NCBI RefSeq assembly: GCF_009649845.1
Contig: NZ_WJIE01000005.1
Coordinates: forward strand, 186,001 to 250,000
DNA length: 64,000 nt
Source: Polyangium spumosum
GTDB taxonomy: Bacteria > Myxococcota_A > Polyangia > Polyangiales > Polyangiaceae
Direction: 5' to 3'
The notes under the pieces are model-generated. The model saw only the letters and a list, made by a program, of their open reading frames with translations. It ran no database searches and was not told the origin of the DNA. Below are positions 1-8,228 of the stretch, in pieces; positions within the stretch are counted from its first letter, which is position 1, and every line of letters starts with the position of its first letter. Both the position numbers and the translations under genes were made by a program.

Positions 1-2
1 TT

Positions 3-428
3 CACGGCGTCGCGACCTTCCAGGAGGCGCTCGACGACCACAGCGTCTTCGCGCTCGAGTGCCATTTCGTCGAGGCCCCGCACGTGCTCGTCGCGGCCCG
101 CCCGCCTTTCCGGTTCGCGCTCGACCGGAAGAAGCTCGCGGCCTCCGCGATCGGGAAGTCCACGGCGGACTGGCAGAAGGCGAAGAAACGCTTCGCCGAG
201 GAGCCGGGTCCGTCGCGGAAGAAGGCGTTTCACGCGCTCCGCGTGCCGGCCTTCGCCCTACAGATCGCGAAGGCGGGCAAGATCCACGATTTCGCGGCCG
301 CGAACCACTTCCTCGCGGCGCTCCGGGAGGGGCCCGACGACGATTTCGCGTGGTACGAGGAGAAGCTCGGACCCGCGCGGGAGGCGCTCTGCGCCGAGCT
401 CACGAAGCTCGCGGGCAAGAAAAGATAA
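3..428 (+). CDS. C-terminal part of a probable RlaP-like nucleotidyltransferase (5' truncated by window edge)
   Basis: The frame is open from the first bases of the window, so only the last ~141 residues are present; the GTG at 84 is internal. The visible part has DDHSVFALECHF, then W..AKKRF, then LRVPAFALQIAKAGKIHDF followed by an 'AAN' motif. From memory this resembles the C-terminal half of the polymerase-beta-fold nucleotidyltransferases found beside phage and bacterial RNA ligases (RlaP, RNA-ligase-associated). The catalytic GS...D-x-D region would lie upstream, outside the window, so the assignment cannot be confirmed here. The context supports it: the next two genes are an RNA ligase and an HD-Pnk end-healing enzyme. 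It is convergent with the ligase (9-bp gap). Alternative: a conserved protein of unknown function. Confidence 0.5.
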   Translation, partial: HGVATFQEALDDHSVFALECHFVEAPHVLVAARPPFRFALDRKKLAASAIGKSTADWQKAKKRFAEEPGPSRKKAFHALRVPAFALQIAKAGKIHDFAAANHFLAALREGPDDDFAWYEEKLGPAREALCAELTKLAGKKR

Positions 429-437
429 CGTCGCGGC

Positions 438-1091
438 CTAACGGGCGAGCCGCTGCGGCACGATCGCCTGGTGTTGCCAGTGCTCGTCCGTCTGGACGTG
501 GCCCTTGCGCACCCATTTCGCCACGCTCCGGCCGAACGCGCTGTCGGGGAACTGCGCGGCGACACGCACGACGACGCCCTCGCGCGGGCCCCCGAACGCG
601 GAGGGCTCCCGCGAGAGCCGATCGGTGAGCGCGTGGAGCTCGTCCACCGAGGCGACGGCGCCGCGGAAGAGCACGGGCGCCGTGGGCAGGCCGAGGTCGG
701 CGGCCTGCGCCGTCACCATGTCCCAATCCCACCAGATACCGGCCACGTCGTCGCGCACCCCGAAGACCAGCGAATAATCGGGGAGCTTTTCGTACGTGAT
801 CGAATGCACGGCATAACAGTACTCGCAGAAGACCGAGATCCCGTCGGAGAGCAGGTGGGCGATCCGGGCGTGCGTGGCCTTGGCGAGGTCGAAGCTCGGG
901 TGCGCGGGCGGGCCCGCGTGCGAGCGCGAAAAGACGCTCCTGCGCGTGTACGTCAGGTTCGAGCCGTCGGCTTTTTCGGTAGCGACGATCTCGGCGCCGA
1001 CGAGCGCCGACACGTCCGACATGCGCTTGTCGTCGGACGTCCCGCCCGGCGACCACGGGAAGTGAAATGTCCTCGGGTACTTTGCAGACAC
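438..1091 (-). CDS. RNA ligase (T4 Rnl-like nucleotidyltransferase superfamily)
   Basis: Predicted ATP-dependent RNA ligase of 217 aa that would seal 3'-OH/5'-phosphate RNA ends. Visible motifs with a GTG start at 1091: an N-terminal KYPRTFHFPWSPG block (4-16); motif I EKADGSN (39-45) with K40 as the adenylated lysine; a CEYCYAVHSI segment (89-98) where motif III lies; LVFGV (108-112); motif IV EGVVVR (171-176); motif V KWVRK (192-196). An ATG at 1154 would add 21 poorly conserved residues and leave only 11 bp to the divergent gene at 1166. The GTG at 1091 leaves 74 bp, enough for a promoter, so it is preferred. Neither start has a good Shine-Dalgarno site. Divergent from the HD-Pnk gene, with which it would form a healing-and-sealing pair. 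Confidence 0.82.
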   Translation of the reverse strand: MSAKYPRTFHFPWSPGGTSDDKRMSDVSALVGAEIVATEKADGSNLTYTRRSVFSRSHAGPPAHPSFDLAKATHARIAHLLSDGISVFCEYCYAVHSITYEKLPDYSLVFGVRDDVAGIWWDWDMVTAQAADLGLPTAPVLFRGAVASVDELHALTDRLSREPSAFGGPREGVVVRVAAQFPDSAFGRSVAKWVRKGHVQTDEHWQHQAIVPQRLAR

Positions 1092-1165
1092 GGCGAAGAG
1101 CAGGCTAGCACAGCCCGCCCGGGCCGTGTTATCCTCGTGTCCCTCCTCTCGCACGAGCCCTCGCC

Positions 1166-2287
1166 ATGTCGATCTCCCTCCTCATCGAGCCGCCCCGGCC
1201 GCCCGCTTACCGTGTGCCGTGGGACGAGCTGCAGACCTTCGAATGGGTCCGCGCGCTCGAACCCTGCCCGCAGGATCCCATTCACCACGCCGAGGGCAAC
1301 GTCTGGATTCACACGCGTTTGGTGCTGGAGACGCTCGTGGCGATGCCCGCGTGGCGCGCGCTCTGCGCCGAGGATCAGGCGGCCGTATGGCTCGCTTGCC
1401 TGCTCCACGACGTGGCCAAGCCCTTCACCACGCGAGAAGAGCCGGACGGGCGCATCACGGCGAAGGGGCATTCACGCGCCGGCGAGATGCTCGCGCGCCG
1501 GCTGCTCTGGGAGCAAGGCGCGCCATTTGCGCTTCGCGAGATGGTCGCGGGCCTCATCCGCCACCACCAGATCCCCTTTTACCTCATCGAGCGGGACGAC
1601 GCGCAGCGGCTCGCGGCGGAGATCTCCCTCGTCTGCCGCGCCGATCTGCTCGCCCTCGTCGCCGAGGCCGACATCCGCGGCCGCGTCTGCCAGGACATGC
1701 AGCGGATCGTCGACAACATCGAGCTCTTCCGCGCGTTCTGCGCCGAGGAGGGCTGTTTCGACAAACCCCGCCCGTTCCCCTCCGATCACACGCGCGTCGT
1801 GTATTTCCGCTCCGAGGGGCGCTCGCCCGACGTGCCCGTCCACGACGACACGCGGGGCGAGATGATCATGATGTGTGGCCTCCCCGGCGCGGGGAAGGAC
1901 ACCTGCGTGCGGGACCGATTCCCGGATCTGCCGGTGGTGTCGCTCGACGAGCTGCGCAGCGAGCTCGACGTCGACCCCGACGAGAACCAGGGCGCCGTGG
2001 TGCAGGCGGGCAAGGAGCGCGTCCGGGAGCACCTCCGACGCGGCGAGCCTTTCGTCTACAATGCGACGAACCTGAACCGGCAGCGGCGCGGCCCCTTGCT
2101 CTCCCTCGCGGCCGATTACGGCGCGCGGGTACGGATCGTCTACGTCGAGGCGCCGCGCGGCGCGCTCCTCGCAGGCAACCGCGCCCGCGCCGCCCGCGTG
2201 CCCGAGGCCGTCATTCGCCGCATGAGCGAGCGTTGGGAAGTCCCCACCTTGCTCGAGGCGCACGCGCTCGACGTGGTGCTCCGCTAG
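1166..2287 (+). CDS. HD-Pnk: HD-domain phosphoesterase fused to 5'-OH polynucleotide kinase
   Basis: Bifunctional RNA/DNA end-healing enzyme, 373 aa. Residues ~30-200 form an HD domain: H40-H41, LLHDVAKP with H81-D82, H101 in KGHS and H133-H134 supply likely metal ligands. Residues ~232-373 form a P-loop kinase with Walker A GLPGAGKDT (238-246) and a downstream YNATNLN motif. The architecture matches the HD-Pnk family characterised from Runella slithyformis, where the HD module removes 2',3'-cyclic or 2'-phosphates and the kinase phosphorylates 5'-OH ends (established for the family, inferred here). It lies back-to-back with the RNA ligase and close to the RlaP-like gene, which fits a dedicated RNA-repair cassette. 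No unusual features were seen. Confidence 0.88.
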   Translation: MSISLLIEPPRPPAYRVPWDELQTFEWVRALEPCPQDPIHHAEGNVWIHTRLVLETLVAMPAWRALCAEDQAAVWLACLLHDVAKPFTTREEPDGRITAKGHSRAGEMLARRLLWEQGAPFALREMVAGLIRHHQIPFYLIERDDAQRLAAEISLVCRADLLALVAEADIRGRVCQDMQRIVDNIELFRAFCAEEGCFDKPRPFPSDHTRVVYFRSEGRSPDVPVHDDTRGEMIMMCGLPGAGKDTCVRDRFPDLPVVSLDELRSELDVDPDENQGAVVQAGKERVREHLRRGEPFVYNATNLNRQRRGPLLSLAADYGARVRIVYVEAPRGALLAGNRARAARVPEAVIRRMSERWEVPTLLEAHALDVVLR

Positions 2288-2303
2288 CGAGCCTCGCGTG
2301 GCT

Positions 2304-2477
2304 TCATCCGTGCCGCAGGAGCTGTAATTTCAGGGAGGCGAACGCGACGCCGGCGATCACGACGGCGCCGATGAGCACGTCGACGCCGATCCCCCAGAAG
2401 GCGAGCGGCGCGCTCCGCTTCGGTGATCGTTCCGCCGACCTCGATGAACCCAACGTGATGCCATGGTTCGCGTGCAC
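2304..2477 (-). CDS. possible small membrane protein or remnant of one
   Basis: A short frame of 57 codons, GTG at 2477 to TGA at 2304. Its end is clearly hydrophobic: PLAFWGIGVDVLIGAVVIAG followed by a basic tail ending LLRHG, one predicted membrane helix. The first ~25 residues look random and there is no clear ribosome-binding site, so this may be the eroded 3' end of a larger membrane-protein gene rather than an intact one. It fills most of the otherwise empty 267-bp gap between the HD-Pnk gene and the collar-like proteins. No family is recognised. Confidence 0.3.
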   Translation of the reverse strand: MHANHGITLGSSRSAERSPKRSAPLAFWGIGVDVLIGAVVIAGVAFASLKLQLLRHG

Positions 2478-2554
2478 GATTCCCTCCCCGGGAACGACTC
2501 ATCTCACGAAGCGCGCTGCCCTGGCTATCCGGGGATTCCCTGATTTGTCGGTCG

Positions 2555-3382
2555 TCACTCCTTCTCGCATTGCAGGAGGACGAGCATCGGCATGTCCACC
2601 TCGGACGGCTCCGTCTCTGCCGCAAACTCGTACGTGCCCTTCCTGGCGTATCCGTCCCCGCAGCATCCGCCCGCGAGCCCGATTCCGTGCGAGGGCGTCT
2701 CCAGCGTCGATGTAAATGCGTGCCCGTGGGCGCGGAGCGCGGGGCTCGTGAAGGGCTCGCCGCCGAAGGGGCGGTCGGCGGGCGCATATTGAGGCAATCC
2801 CACGAGCAGCCTGCCCGCCGTGCCTTCGGCCGGCTTCCAGCCGGCGGGGCACGATTCGAGCTCGAAAAACATGAGCAAGCGCGGCGGCAGAGGCGTGACG
2901 CGCGGGACGGGCTCCGCGTTTTTTTTGCAAGCGAGGAGCTGGACGTACGGGACCTCGGCGGACGCAGGCTCCGAAGCCGCGACGAAGGTGACGGCCCCGG
3001 CCTTCCCCACGCCTGCGTTTCCGCCGCCGGGCGCGCCGACATAGGAGACCGACGGGACGTCGACGCTCGCCGAGAGCGCATGCGAATGCGTCCGTTCTTC
3101 CTGGCTCGCGAGCGGCTCGCCGAGGGTTTGTCCGCTCGGGAGCGCTTCACTCGCGGCGACGATCGTGCGCCCCGCGGCGGACTCGTAGGGCTTCCATCCC
3201 TCGGGGCAAGCGAGCTTCTTGAAAAACGAGACGGCGCCGGTCGGGAGGGCGTCGCCGCGCAGCGGCTCGGCCTCCGGATCGGGCGTGGCAATGGGGGGAG
3301 CCCCGGTGCCCGTGCCGTGGCTGTCGAGGCAACCCGCGAGGGGAAAAAGCAGCAAAGAGGCGAGCGCGAATCGAGCTTTCAT
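2555..3382 (-). CDS. lipoprotein with two tail-collar-like domains
   Basis: 275-aa secreted lipoprotein. It starts at the ATG at 3382, with signal MKARFALASLLLFPLAGC ending in a lipobox, then a Gly/Thr/Pro linker. Two copies of the same ~105-residue module follow. Each opens with a short beta segment and C-P-x-G-W-K-P (CPEGWKP, CPAGWKP), then AGR..V, a His-rich TH/AH.H.. segment, and a closing VQLLACKK or VLLQCEK strand. This layout is that of phage-tail-collar-like domains common in myxobacterial surface proteins (recognised by pattern, function unknown). Its ATG overlaps the stop of the upstream gene by 4 bp (ATGA), so the two are translationally coupled. Confidence 0.7.
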   Translation of the reverse strand: MKARFALASLLLFPLAGCLDSHGTGTGAPPIATPDPEAEPLRGDALPTGAVSFFKKLACPEGWKPYESAAGRTIVAASEALPSGQTLGEPLASQEERTHSHALSASVDVPSVSYVGAPGGGNAGVGKAGAVTFVAASEPASAEVPYVQLLACKKNAEPVPRVTPLPPRLLMFFELESCPAGWKPAEGTAGRLLVGLPQYAPADRPFGGEPFTSPALRAHGHAFTSTLETPSHGIGLAGGCCGDGYARKGTYEFAAETEPSEVDMPMLVLLQCEKE

Positions 3383-3828
3383 GGCTTCACGCACCCCGCG
3401 ACCTGCAGGAAGGGCAGCCCCGACGTGGCCTCTTTCGTGGTGCCCGCGAGGGGATACGTCGCGGCGGCGGCGCCGCTCTGGTTGCCGCCGTTCGCCGCGG
3501 CGATGTTCTTCGCGACCAGCGTCACCTCGCCCGAATACGCGTGCTCGTGCAGCCGCTCCTCGCGGTCCGCGAACGGCGTGCCGACCTCGAGGCCCACGTC
3601 CTCCGGGTAGATCGCGCCGACGACGACGCGCCCTTCGACGTCGTATACCGTGACCCACCCTTCTGGACAAACCCCGCCCGCGACGAACGCGACCAGGCCC
3701 GAGGGCGCGCCGTCGTCGGGCGGCGTCTCCCCGGACGCCCGACGCGCCTTCACGAAACCAAACGAAAGGACGAGCGCAGCGATCGCCGCTGCTGCCCATC
3801 TCTGCCGAAACGACCTTCGCTTCCTCAT
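3379..3828 (-). CDS. membrane-anchored protein with one tail-collar-like domain
   Basis: 149 aa. The start is set at the ATG at 3828 because MRKRRSFRQRWAAAAIAALV forms a basic plus hydrophobic signal/anchor; a longer frame to 3897 adds only unstructured sequence. The mature part carries one module like the two in the following gene: CPEGWVTVYDVEGRVVVGA, then EERLHEHAYSG, then a NGG...GAAAATYPL loop and a closing LPFLQVAGC strand. Without a cysteine at the end of the hydrophobic stretch it is not an obvious lipoprotein. First gene of a two-gene operon (ATGA overlap). Duplication of one module into three copies across both genes suggests a surface assembly, but no function is established. Confidence 0.65.
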   Translation of the reverse strand: MRKRRSFRQRWAAAAIAALVLSFGFVKARRASGETPPDDGAPSGLVAFVAGGVCPEGWVTVYDVEGRVVVGAIYPEDVGLEVGTPFADREERLHEHAYSGEVTLVAKNIAAANGGNQSGAAAATYPLAGTTKEATSGLPFLQVAGCVKP

Positions 3829-3868
3829 GCCCGGGACGCTCGCAAGGCCCGGGGCCCGTGTCAATCCG

Positions 3869-4552
3869 TCATTTCTTCGCGGCGAAGAGCCCTGCATCCG
3901 AGAGGAGCGACGTGATCTGCTCGCGCGTCGGCGCGAGCATGGGAGACGCGAGCAGCGGCGCGAGATTGCAGACGAGGTCGAGCGAGCCGTCCACGAGCGC
4001 GCGGGTCTTCCCGAGGTCCTCGGACGTGTCGTTCACGAAGTAAAGGAGCAAGCCGAGGTGCAGGGTCCAGAGCATCTGCGCGAGCAGAGGCCTCGCGTCC
4101 TCGGGGATGCTCTCGTCCGCCTTGATCGTTTCGAGGAAAATGTCGATGCTCTGGCGGCGCACGGCGGACGTCTCCTCGCTGAAGACCGAGATCGGCTCGT
4201 CCGCGCCGAGCGTGCTCCGCAGAATGGCCCGGAGGAGCTTCCGGTCGTCCTTCAGCATGTCGATCTTCGCGTGCATCACGGCCCCGAGCCTCGATCGCAG
4301 ATCGGGCAGGCTCGCGAGGGCGGCCCTCGACGCCTCCGCGTGCGTGTCCTGCTGGCGCGCGTAATACGCGAGCACGAGGGCCTCCTTCGAGGGGAACCAG
4401 TAATAGGCGGCGCCGAGCGAGAGGCCGGCGGTGGCGGCGATGTCGCGCATCGTCGTCCCGTCGAAGCCCTTCTCGCGAAAGAGCCGAAGCGCCGTTTCGA
4501 GGATGTGCTCGCGGCTCGCCTCGCCGCTCGGACGGCGCTTGCGTTCTTTCAT
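3869..4552 (-). CDS. TetR/AcrR-family transcriptional regulator
   Basis: 227-aa repressor. Residues ~10-60 are a TetR helix-turn-helix: REHILETALRLFREKGFDG, then TTMRDIAATAGLS and GAAYYWFPSKEAL. The rest is a helical ligand-binding domain that I cannot assign to a ligand. The ATG at 4552 overlaps the stop of the preceding thiol-protein gene by 4 bp (ATGA), which fixes the start. Last gene of a three-gene operon (5416 to 3869). The promoter of that operon is flanked by two matching palindromes (5464-5536), so autoregulation through those sites is likely but inferred. Confidence 0.88.
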   Translation of the reverse strand: MKERKRRPSGEASREHILETALRLFREKGFDGTTMRDIAATAGLSLGAAYYWFPSKEALVLAYYARQQDTHAEASRAALASLPDLRSRLGAVMHAKIDMLKDDRKLLRAILRSTLGADEPISVFSEETSAVRRQSIDIFLETIKADESIPEDARPLLAQMLWTLHLGLLLYFVNDTSEDLGKTRALVDGSLDLVCNLAPLLASPMLAPTREQITSLLSDAGLFAAKK

Positions 4553-4956
4553 CGATAATGCCCTCCCGCGTACCCTACCCGGCAGCTCCCGCCGGGGCAA
4601 TCGTCCGGCGTGATCCACGCGGCGATCGTGCGGCGCTTGCTGGAGAGCGCGTGGAAGAACCGCTCGGCGAGCGGGGCGAACGTCGGGCCGGAGAGGCGGT
4701 ACGACCAGGGCCGCCATTCCACGAGCGCCCAGAGGCAAAGCAGGAACGCGGCCGCGCCCGCCCAGACGTCGCCCTCGTCGCTCACCACGACGAGCTCCTC
4801 GCCGAGCCACGGCACGCCTGCATACCGGCGTTTTGCCTCCTCGCTGCCGCAGGCGAGCAGCTCGAGCTCGACATACGCTTCCTGGCCGAGGAGCCAATCG
4901 CGGCAGCGCACGCAGAGCGCGCAGGTTTCGTCATAAAGGACCGTGAGCCGCTTCAT
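4549..4956 (-). CDS. DCC-family (DUF393) thiol-disulfide oxidoreductase-like protein
   Basis: 135 aa with the family hallmark near the N-terminus: VLYDETCALCVRCRDWL, in which the D-x-x-C-x-x-C core gives the DCC family its name (C13 and C16 here). The middle contains a hydrophobic run AGAAAFLLCLWALVEW and the C-terminus a Cys pair in CPGGSC. DCC proteins have a thioredoxin-like fold; redox function is assumed from the CxxC. The stop overlaps the start of the TetR gene and the upstream membrane-protein gene ends 34 bp away, so it is the middle gene of the operon. Normal length for the family. Confidence 0.8.
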   Translation of the reverse strand: MKRLTVLYDETCALCVRCRDWLLGQEAYVELELLACGSEEAKRRYAGVPWLGEELVVVSDEGDVWAGAAAFLLCLWALVEWRPWSYRLSGPTFAPLAERFFHALSSKRRTIAAWITPDDCPGGSCRVGYAGGHYR

Positions 4957-4990
4957 GGGAGGCCTCCTCCTCGCTTCGAGGAAAACGTGA

Positions 4991-5416
4991 TCACCCGGCG
5001 TGAGCGTGGACCATTTTGAGCTGGGGGACGACCGGCGGCGGCAGCACGGCCATCTGCGCGCGACGGCGCATGCGGTGGAAGAGGTAGACGTTACCGAAAT
5101 GGATCACGCCGAGCGACAGGAGCAAGAGGCCGAGCTTGGCGGCGAGGATCTCGATGGCCGAGATGACGTCCGTCGCTCGATCCGCCTTCATGATGAGGCA
5201 GGCATACCCGAAATTGAGCAGGTAGAAGCCGACGACGAGCAGCCGGTTCACGGCCTCGGCCATCTGGGGGTTGTCCTTGAAGACGTCCGCGAGGAACACC
5301 GCGCCGCTGCGGAACAACGTCCGCGCGAGCCCCACGGTCAGCCCCACGCTCGTCAACGCATACGCCGCATACACCGGAACCAGATACGACGCCGCATCCA
5401 TCATCGTGTTCTCCAT
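4991..5416 (-). CDS. small integral membrane protein, first gene of the TetR operon
   Basis: 141 aa. The start at 5416 is chosen because a GGAGAGG Shine-Dalgarno lies 4-6 bases upstream; a longer frame to 5503 runs through the operator. Three to four hydrophobic segments are visible: YLVPVYAAYALTSVGLTVGL (11-30), RLLVVGFYLLNFGYACLIM (~57-75) and a third around LAAKLGLLLLSLGVIHFG. The tail is basic and Pro-rich. Function is unknown and no family is recognised. Co-transcription with a DCC thiol protein and a TetR regulator suggests a small membrane stress or detoxification module. Confidence 0.7.
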   Translation of the reverse strand: MENTMMDAASYLVPVYAAYALTSVGLTVGLARTLFRSGAVFLADVFKDNPQMAEAVNRLLVVGFYLLNFGYACLIMKADRATDVISAIEILAAKLGLLLLSLGVIHFGNVYLFHRMRRRAQMAVLPPPVVPQLKMVHAHAG

Positions 5417-5463
5417 TGCATCCTCTCCTACACAACGGCCCACCGGAGCCCGCCGGCGCGACC

Positions 5464-5536
5464 AAGTTTGAACATGTTCAGATGATGGATGCAGACACGA
5501 CACCCGTCAAGACAAAATCTGAACACGTTCAAACTT
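5464..5536 (-). promoter_or_regulatory. twin palindromic operators flanking a sigma-70-type promoter
   Basis: Site 1 (5464-5483) reads AAGTTTGAACATGTTCAGAT. Site 2 (5517-5536) is its inverted copy, differing at one of 20 bases, and each contains the palindrome TGAAC(A/G)TGTTCA. Between them on the minus strand lie TTGACG (5505-5510) and, 17 bases on, CATCAT (5482-5487), a plausible -35/-10 pair whose -10 touches site 1. The first ATG of the membrane-DCC-TetR operon is 47 bases downstream of site 1. The arrangement suggests repression by the operon's own TetR protein. Confidence 0.75.
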
Positions 5537-5627
5537 GCTCGTAACCACCCGAAACTTCTATGTTTTGGTGGCAAGCGGGTGCGGGGATGTAGGCGTCGTA
5601 TTTACATGAGCGACGCGCGGCGGCGGC

Positions 5628-6131
5628 TCAGCGGGCGCGGGCCGAGCGGATCACGACGGGCTCGAGCGGCGCGTCCTTGGAGAACGGGCCTTGCGCGCCC
5701 GTCTTCTGGGAGACGATCCGGTCGACGACGTCCATGCCCGCGGTCACGTCGCCGAACACGGCATACCCCCAGCCGGCGCCGGTCTTCGACGTGTGGTCGA
5801 GGAACGCGTTATCGGCGACGTTGACGAAGAACTGCGCCGTCGCCGAGTGTGGCTCGCTCGTGCGCGCCATGGCGACGGTGCCGCGCGTGTTCTTCCGACC
5901 GTTGTCGGCCTCGTTCTTGACGGGCTCGTGCGTGGGCTTCTTTTCGTACGACGCCTCGTATCCCCCGCCCTGCACCATGAAGTTCGGAATGACGCGGTGG
6001 AAGATGGTCCCCTCGTAGTGCCCCTCGTCGACGTAACGAAGGAAATTGGCGACGGTCTCGGGAGCGCTCTTCGGGTCGAGGGTGATCTCGAAGGAGCCGT
6101 GGTTGGTCTCGAAAACAACGACAGTGGACAT
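5628..6131 (-). CDS. peptidyl-prolyl cis-trans isomerase, cyclophilin type
   Basis: 167-aa cytoplasmic cyclophilin catalysing proline isomerisation during protein folding. It starts at the ATG at 6131 ([19 protein letters not shown]); a longer frame to 6326 has no cyclophilin similarity and would run into the divergent desaturase gene. Conserved active-site segments are present: [13 protein letters not shown] with the catalytic Arg, then [17 protein letters not shown] and WGYAVFGDV. No signal peptide. Length is typical of bacterial PpiB. It is divergent from the desaturase gene with 130 bp between the starts and forms no operon. Confidence 0.93.
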   Translation of the reverse strand: MSTVVVFETNHGSFEITLDPKSAPETVANFLRYVDEGHYEGTIFHRVIPNFMVQGGGYEASYEKKPTHEPVKNEADNGRKNTRGTVAMARTSEPHSATAQFFVNVADNAFLDHTSKTGAGWGYAVFGDVTAGMDVVDRIVSQKTGAQGPFSKDAPLEPVVIRSARAR

Positions 6132-6261
6132 GCCGCCGACCCTACCACGGCCTCCGCGCCCGCCGAAAGCCCGAGCACGCTTCTCCGGTTCACCCCCGCG
6201 CGAGCTCACCGGCGCTTTCCGTCCAGGGGGAAGAGTGCTAGAGCGAGCCGCCCGAACGACC

Positions 6262-7401
6262 ATGCACACGACGCCTCCTTTCGACCTCTCCACCATCGAC
6301 CTCGAAGCATTCCACGCGGACATCAAGGCCTTACGGCGCGAGATCGACGACTCGCTCGGGGAGGACGATCTGCGGCACCTCTACAAGCTCGAGCGCTGGG
6401 GGCGCGCTTGCACCGCGCTCGGCATGCTCAGCGCGGGCCTCGCGCCGAACCCCGCGAGCGCATTGCTGCTCGGCGTCGGCCGATCGACGCGGTGGATCCT
6501 CATGCACCACATCGGTCATCGTGGTTACGACAAGGTGCCGGGCGTCCCCGCGCGGTACACGAGCAAGGTCTTCGCCCGCGGGAAGCGTCGATTCCTGGAT
6601 TGGTGTGATTGGATTCTGCCGGAGGCGTGGATTTACGAGCACAACGTCCTGCACCACTCCTACACGGGGGAGCTCGACGACCGGGACCTCATCGAGCGCA
6701 ACACGGAGGAGCTGCGCGAGCATTCGATGCCGGTCCGGTACGGGCTCATGGGGCTGCTCGCGCTCACGTGGCGGGCCTCGTATTATGCGCCGAGCACGCT
6801 GGAGGTGTATCGCGAGCGCCACGCGGAGCGGGACGGCAAGGCCCCGTCGAAAGAGGGCCAGGACCGCGAGCTCTGGCTCCGGTGTTATCTGCCCTATGCG
6901 GCGATCCATTTCGGGCTCCTGCCGCTCTGTCATCTCCCGCTCGGCCCCTGGGGCGTCTTCAGCGCGTTCTGCAACTCGCTGATGGCCGAGGTGATCACGA
7001 ACGTGCACACGTTCTGCGTCATCGGCCCGAACCACACGGGCGACGACCTCTACCGTTTCGACGACCGCCCCGCCTCGCGCGCGGAGTTCTTCGTGCGGCA
7101 GGTGATCGGCTCGGTGAATTACAGGACCGGCGGCGACCTCGTCGATTTCGCGCACCTCTGGCTCAATTACCAGATCGAGCACCACCTCTTCCCGGACATC
7201 CCGATGCGCAAATACCAGGAGGTGCAGCCGAAGGTGAAGGCGCTCTGCGAGAAGTACGGGATCCCCTACGTGCAGGAGAGCGTGTTCTCGCGGGTGAAGA
7301 AGATGGTCGACGTCGCGGTGGGCAAGACGTCGATGCGGCGCGGGGTGCGGCGGGCCGAGCCGAAGAAGGCCGCCCCCCAGGCAGCCGCGCTCAGCGTTTG
7401 A
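6262..7401 (+). CDS. membrane fatty-acid desaturase
   Basis: 379-aa membrane-bound di-iron desaturase. The three histidine boxes are present: HHIGH (82-86), H127-x3-HH (131-132) in EHNVLHHSY, and QIEHHLFP with H307-H308. The QIEHH form of box 3 is typical of acyl-lipid desaturases, although those with a fused cytochrome b5 carry one that is absent here. Hydrophobic segments lie around [10 protein letters not shown] and [15 protein letters not shown]. The start at 6262 precedes [17 protein letters not shown]; the 5' extension to 6046 overlaps the cyclophilin gene and is not credible. Its 3' end overlaps the convergent transglycosylase gene by 11 bp. Regiospecificity cannot be told from sequence. 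Confidence 0.88.
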   Translation: MHTTPPFDLSTIDLEAFHADIKALRREIDDSLGEDDLRHLYKLERWGRACTALGMLSAGLAPNPASALLLGVGRSTRWILMHHIGHRGYDKVPGVPARYTSKVFARGKRRFLDWCDWILPEAWIYEHNVLHHSYTGELDDRDLIERNTEELREHSMPVRYGLMGLLALTWRASYYAPSTLEVYRERHAERDGKAPSKEGQDRELWLRCYLPYAAIHFGLLPLCHLPLGPWGVFSAFCNSLMAEVITNVHTFCVIGPNHTGDDLYRFDDRPASRAEFFVRQVIGSVNYRTGGDLVDFAHLWLNYQIEHHLFPDIPMRKYQEVQPKVKALCEKYGIPYVQESVFSRVKKMVDVAVGKTSMRRGVRRAEPKKAAPQAAALSV

Positions 7402-8110
7402 GCGGCCGCGTCGCGTGCGCCTTGCGGGCCTTCGCGCGCGCCACCTTCTTCGTCCCTTCGTTTTTTTTCGTCGCCTGCGCCTTCGCGCCGCGCGCCGGGC
7501 TCTTCGTCGGCAGATTACGCGAGGGCTCCGCGCCGTGGTCCGGCGGCATCCTGGGCCTGGGCTTGGCCTTGGCTTTGGGCGCGGGCTTCGGCGGGGGCGC
7601 GAGCTTCGCGACGAGCTCCTTGTAATAATCGAGCACGATTCGCGTCTTCTCGCCCGGCTCGCAGAACCGCCCGCGCGCGGGGTCGCCATAACCCTGGTAA
7701 CCCGACAGCCAGCGCTCGACCTTCGCGCTGCCCGTCTTCTCCTTGCAGAATTGCATGTTGGCCGCGATGATCCCGCCCATGCGCCGGAGGTTCGTGGCGC
7801 CGTCGAGCAGCGAGTCCTTCACGCGCTGGCACGCTTCGCTTGGCGCGTTCACCGGGTCCGCGTCGTCGCGGCAGGCGCCCGCGTACCGGGCGCGCACCTG
7901 CCCGAGGCCGTGATCCTCGCCGTCGGCCGAGACGAGCGACGGACGCCATTGCGTCTCGAAATGCACGATCGCCACGGCGACGAGCGGGTCGAAGCCCCGC
8001 GCCGCCGCGACCTCGGCGAGGACCTTGGCATAACGATGCGCCTCGTCCTTCGGCATCCCCGGCCTCGAGAGGAGCATGCCCGCGACGAGGACGGCGATGG
8101 GTCGTATCAA
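7391..8110 (-). CDS. lytic transglycosylase (SLT-like) with N-terminal export signal
   Basis: 239 aa. I set the start at the TTG at 8110: it follows a GGAGAGG Shine-Dalgarno and begins [15 protein letters not shown], a short signal/anchor. The open frame to 8410 runs across the divergent gene's start. The Goose-type SLT core is visible: [11 protein letters not shown] with the catalytic Glu, then [16 protein letters not shown], and WLSGYQGYG near the end of the domain. Tyr-Lys and Pro/Lys-rich tail (last ~60 residues, [13 protein letters not shown]) probably binds the cell wall or DNA nonspecifically. Role: cleavage of peptidoglycan glycan strands. It lies divergent from the PD40 lipoprotein gene. 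Confidence 0.8.
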   Translation of the reverse strand: MIRPIAVLVAGMLLSRPGMPKDEAHRYAKVLAEVAAARGFDPLVAVAIVHFETQWRPSLVSADGEDHGLGQVRARYAGACRDDADPVNAPSEACQRVKDSLLDGATNLRRMGGIIAANMQFCKEKTGSAKVERWLSGYQGYGDPARGRFCEPGEKTRIVLDYYKELVAKLAPPPKPAPKAKAKPRPRMPPDHGAEPSRNLPTKSPARGAKAQATKKNEGTKKVARAKARKAHATRPLKR

Positions 8111-8228
8111 GGCAGCACCTCTCCGCTCGGGTGAATTTCCGGTGTGAGTGGCACGGGCCCGCGGAGAGGGCCAAGAATCTCGCGGCGAATCCCCCGCGCG
8201 CCGCGGGAGAAGCGTGTATCCTCGCAGC

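Noticed and set aside
1092..1154. ATG start of the RNA ligase at 1154
   Set aside because: Adds 21 unconserved residues and leaves only 11 bp to the divergent gene.
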